Assembly (NCBI GenBank): GCA_905480305.1
Contig: CAJQPV010000001.1
Coordinates: 1-8,943, forward strand
Direction: 5' to 3'
Origin: an uncultured Gammaproteobacteria bacterium
GTDB lineage: Bacteria; Pseudomonadota; Gammaproteobacteria; UBA9214
DNA: 8,943 nt
Part shown: one piece after another, positions 7,773-8,943 of the stretch
Layout: every line of letters begins with the position of its first letter
How positions within the stretch are numbered: the stretch's first letter is position 1
Program-made: the position numbers and the translations under genes
Notes under the pieces: model-generated
What the model saw: the letters and a program-made list of their open reading frames with translations, nothing else
Database searches by the model: none
What the model was told of the DNA's origin: nothing

Positions 7773-7787
7773 GCTTACGTCGTAAGC
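7773..7787. repeat. Perfect 15-bp inverted repeat in the lapG divergent intergenic region
   Basis: GCTTACG, a central T, then CGTAAGC form a perfect dyad with 7-bp arms. It lies 28 nt upstream of the receiver-like gene and within the spacer (7745-7950) that must hold promoters for both divergent genes. An operator for a dimeric regulator is plausible. No T-run follows, so it does not look like a terminator. The rest of the spacer holds no other feature I can support. Confidence 0.45.
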
Positions 7788-7950
7788 AGGACCGACACAA
7801 TTGGACTTAAGTACCAACAATATACCGGCATAAAGCGGGACATTCGCTCCAAGCTGGCCGTGAAATCACTAATACAGCAAAAAACGTCTAAGCAGCTGCA
7901 AGCCACGGCCGATAACAGTAACAGCGCCTTGCTTGCAAATATGCCGATAT

Positions 7951-8646
7951 ATGTTCCCAACCCGCACACAACTCATCGAATCGACACGTTACACCTTGCT
8001 TGTTACTGCGGCCCTGGCATGCCTGCTGACGTACCGTGGATCACTTGCCGAGTCATTTCCCATGTCTGGCGAGCTACTAAACAAAACGGAACAGGAACAT
8101 CCAGGTTTTGCCCAAGAACGCATAGCTAGCTGGGAAAAACTCATCAGTCACTATAAAAACAGCGGCCATCAGCAAAAACTGCATGTAGTTAACCGATTTT
8201 TCAACAAGATGAAGTTTGTTAACGACCGGGACCACTGGGGCAAGGAAGACTACTGGGCAACCCCGTTGCAGATGTTGACCAGCAACGGCGGTGACTGCGA
8301 AGACTATTCCATCGCCAAGTACTTTACGCTGCGGAAAATGGGTATCCCTGCTGAACATATGCGATTGACCTATGTAAAAGCGATAAAGCTGAAGCAGGCA
8401 CATATGGTACTGGCCTATTATTCCGCGCCGGATGCGACCCCCCTGATACTTGACAACCTGGTCAATGAAATCCAGACAGCCACAAGCAGAGATGACCTGC
8501 AGGCTGTGTACAGCTTCAACAGCACGGACCTGTGGCTGGTAAAGCAACCTGGCGGTGAACAACACATTGGTCGCGCAGGTCGCTTAAGCCGTTGGCAGGA
8601 AGTGATTGCAAGAATCAGCAGCGAGCAGCTGTCTTACCATCAATAG
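7951..8646 (+). CDS. lapG: LapG-like periplasmic transglutaminase-like cysteine protease
   Basis: LapG-family (BTLCP, DUF920) proteases cleave the N-terminal retention region of large LapA-type adhesins in the periplasm and so release cells from biofilms. In known systems the inner-membrane c-di-GMP receptor LapD sequesters LapG. From the ATG at 7951 the protein has 231 residues. An N-terminal signal peptide is visible, with Arg residues, hydrophobic core YTLLVTAALACLLTY (14-28) and a likely cut near GSLA (30-33). The catalytic Cys is C116 in SNGGDCEDYSIAKY, flanked by D115 and E117, which match the known calcium ligands. The His is H151 in QAHMVLAYY and the Asp is D168 in LILDNLVN. An in-frame TTG at 7933 could add six residues. 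Neither start has a clear ribosome binding site; the ATG gives the better signal peptide. No lapD or adhesin gene is seen here. Confidence 0.9.
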   Translation: MFPTRTQLIESTRYTLLVTAALACLLTYRGSLAESFPMSGELLNKTEQEHPGFAQERIASWEKLISHYKNSGHQQKLHVVNRFFNKMKFVNDRDHWGKEDYWATPLQMLTSNGGDCEDYSIAKYFTLRKMGIPAEHMRLTYVKAIKLKQAHMVLAYYSAPDATPLILDNLVNEIQTATSRDDLQAVYSFNSTDLWLVKQPGGEQHIGRAGRLSRWQEVIARISSEQLSYHQ

Positions 8647-8739
8647 CTACAGGGCAACTGGCAACTTCCCCGATACTAAACTTGATCAGACAACGGCCGA
8701 TACCTAACTGACGAAAATGACGTAACACCAGCTCTACCT

Positions 8740-8853
8740 ATGTTGCTAATACTAATGGCATTTTATTATCTCGCCTGGTTTGCACATCAGGGTAACCGCA
8801 TGAAGCGAATGGTAACAGACTTAAACAGGGAACAGGACAATGCCAGCGAGTGA
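8740..8853 (+). CDS. Possible small single-span membrane protein
   Basis: A 37-residue frame begins with the hydrophobic stretch MLLILMAFYYLAWFA (1-15). A basic segment HQGNRMKRM (16-24) and a polar tail follow, which is what a tiny membrane protein with a cytoplasmic C-terminus would look like. It starts 93 nt after lapG. Its last 14 nt overlap the next gene in another frame, a spacing typical of translational coupling. No convincing ribosome binding site precedes the ATG, and the frame is short, so it may be chance. I do not recognise the family and give no function. Confidence 0.4.
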   Translation: MLLILMAFYYLAWFAHQGNRMKRMVTDLNREQDNASE

Positions 8854-8943
8854 CGCGCACAGCACAGCCAGTATTCTTATTGCGAGCGGCAATACAACGC
8901 TAACTACGCAGTACACCGAAATTCTCGCTGATGAATTTTCAAC
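8840..8943 (+). CDS. Start of an unidentified gene, possibly a receiver-like protein (partial)
   Basis: A frame opens at the ATG at 8840 and stays open for 34 codons to the window edge. A GGGA ribosome binding site (8828-8831) lies 8 nt upstream. The segment ASILIASGNTTLTTQYTEIL (residues 10-29) has the strand-loop-helix rhythm of the first part of a response-regulator receiver. The usual acidic pair after the first strand is replaced by Ser-Gly, so it would be a degenerate receiver. Too little is visible to assign it. In other organisms the gene after lapG is often lapD, but this start does not show LapD's N-terminal membrane helix. It overlaps the small upstream frame by 14 nt, suggesting an operon with it and perhaps with lapG. 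Confidence 0.5.
   Translation, partial: MPASDAHSTASILIASGNTTLTTQYTEILADEFS

Noticed and set aside
7775..7969. Minus-strand frame of 64 residues, hydrophobic and Cys-rich, upstream of the receiver-like gene
   Set aside because: It overlaps the start of lapG antisense, has no good ribosome binding site, and its hydrophobic character is explained by chance composition of the spacer. It cannot be fully excluded as a small membrane protein.
8647..8739. Search for a terminator after lapG
   Set aside because: The stretch has a short direct repeat (GCAACTGGCAACT, about 8654-8666) but no stem followed by a T-run, so no terminator is called.

Overview
The window looks like chromosomal DNA of a gammaproteobacterium. 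The grounds are the LPS genes lpxK and kdsB, the lipoprotein-sorting genes lolC/E and lolD, and the gene order lolC/E - lolD - comEC - exbB - exbD - lpxK - ycaR - kdsB. From general knowledge, this closely resembles the Pseudomonas-type arrangement, in which msbA lies elsewhere. Species or genus cannot be assigned from the sequence alone. No mobile element, CRISPR array, tRNA or rRNA was recognised.

Positions 1-7139 hold a tightly packed minus-strand cluster for cell-envelope biogenesis. In transcription order it encodes a LolC/E-type permease, the LolD ATPase (8-nt overlap), the DNA-uptake channel ComEC, ExbB and ExbD energy-transducing proteins, the lipid A kinase LpxK, a 59-residue YcaR/Trm112-like protein starting with GTG, and the first 155 residues of KdsB, which runs off the left edge. 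Short gaps suggest one or two operons. A plausible internal promoter lies between comEC and exbB. lolC/E lacks a Shine-Dalgarno sequence and has a -10-like hexamer 6 nt before its ATG, so it may be leaderless.

Positions 7140-8943 are accessory and less conventional. A minus-strand gene (7256-7744) encodes a NarL-type receiver domain that ends where a LuxR-type helix-turn-helix should begin. A spacer of about 200 nt containing a perfect 15-bp inverted repeat separates it from a divergent plus-strand lapG-like gene, which encodes a periplasmic transglutaminase-like cysteine protease with its Cys-His-Asp residues intact. Neither lapD nor an adhesin gene is visible. Downstream are a possible 37-residue single-span membrane protein and, overlapping it by 14 nt, the start of a gene whose N-terminus faintly resembles a receiver strand.

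The envelope genes work together: LpxK and KdsB supply lipid A and Kdo, and LolCD/E releases lipoproteins for transport to the outer membrane. ExbBD probably couples the proton gradient to an envelope process. The right-hand end may be a small signalling module around LapG-controlled adhesin release, but that is inference.
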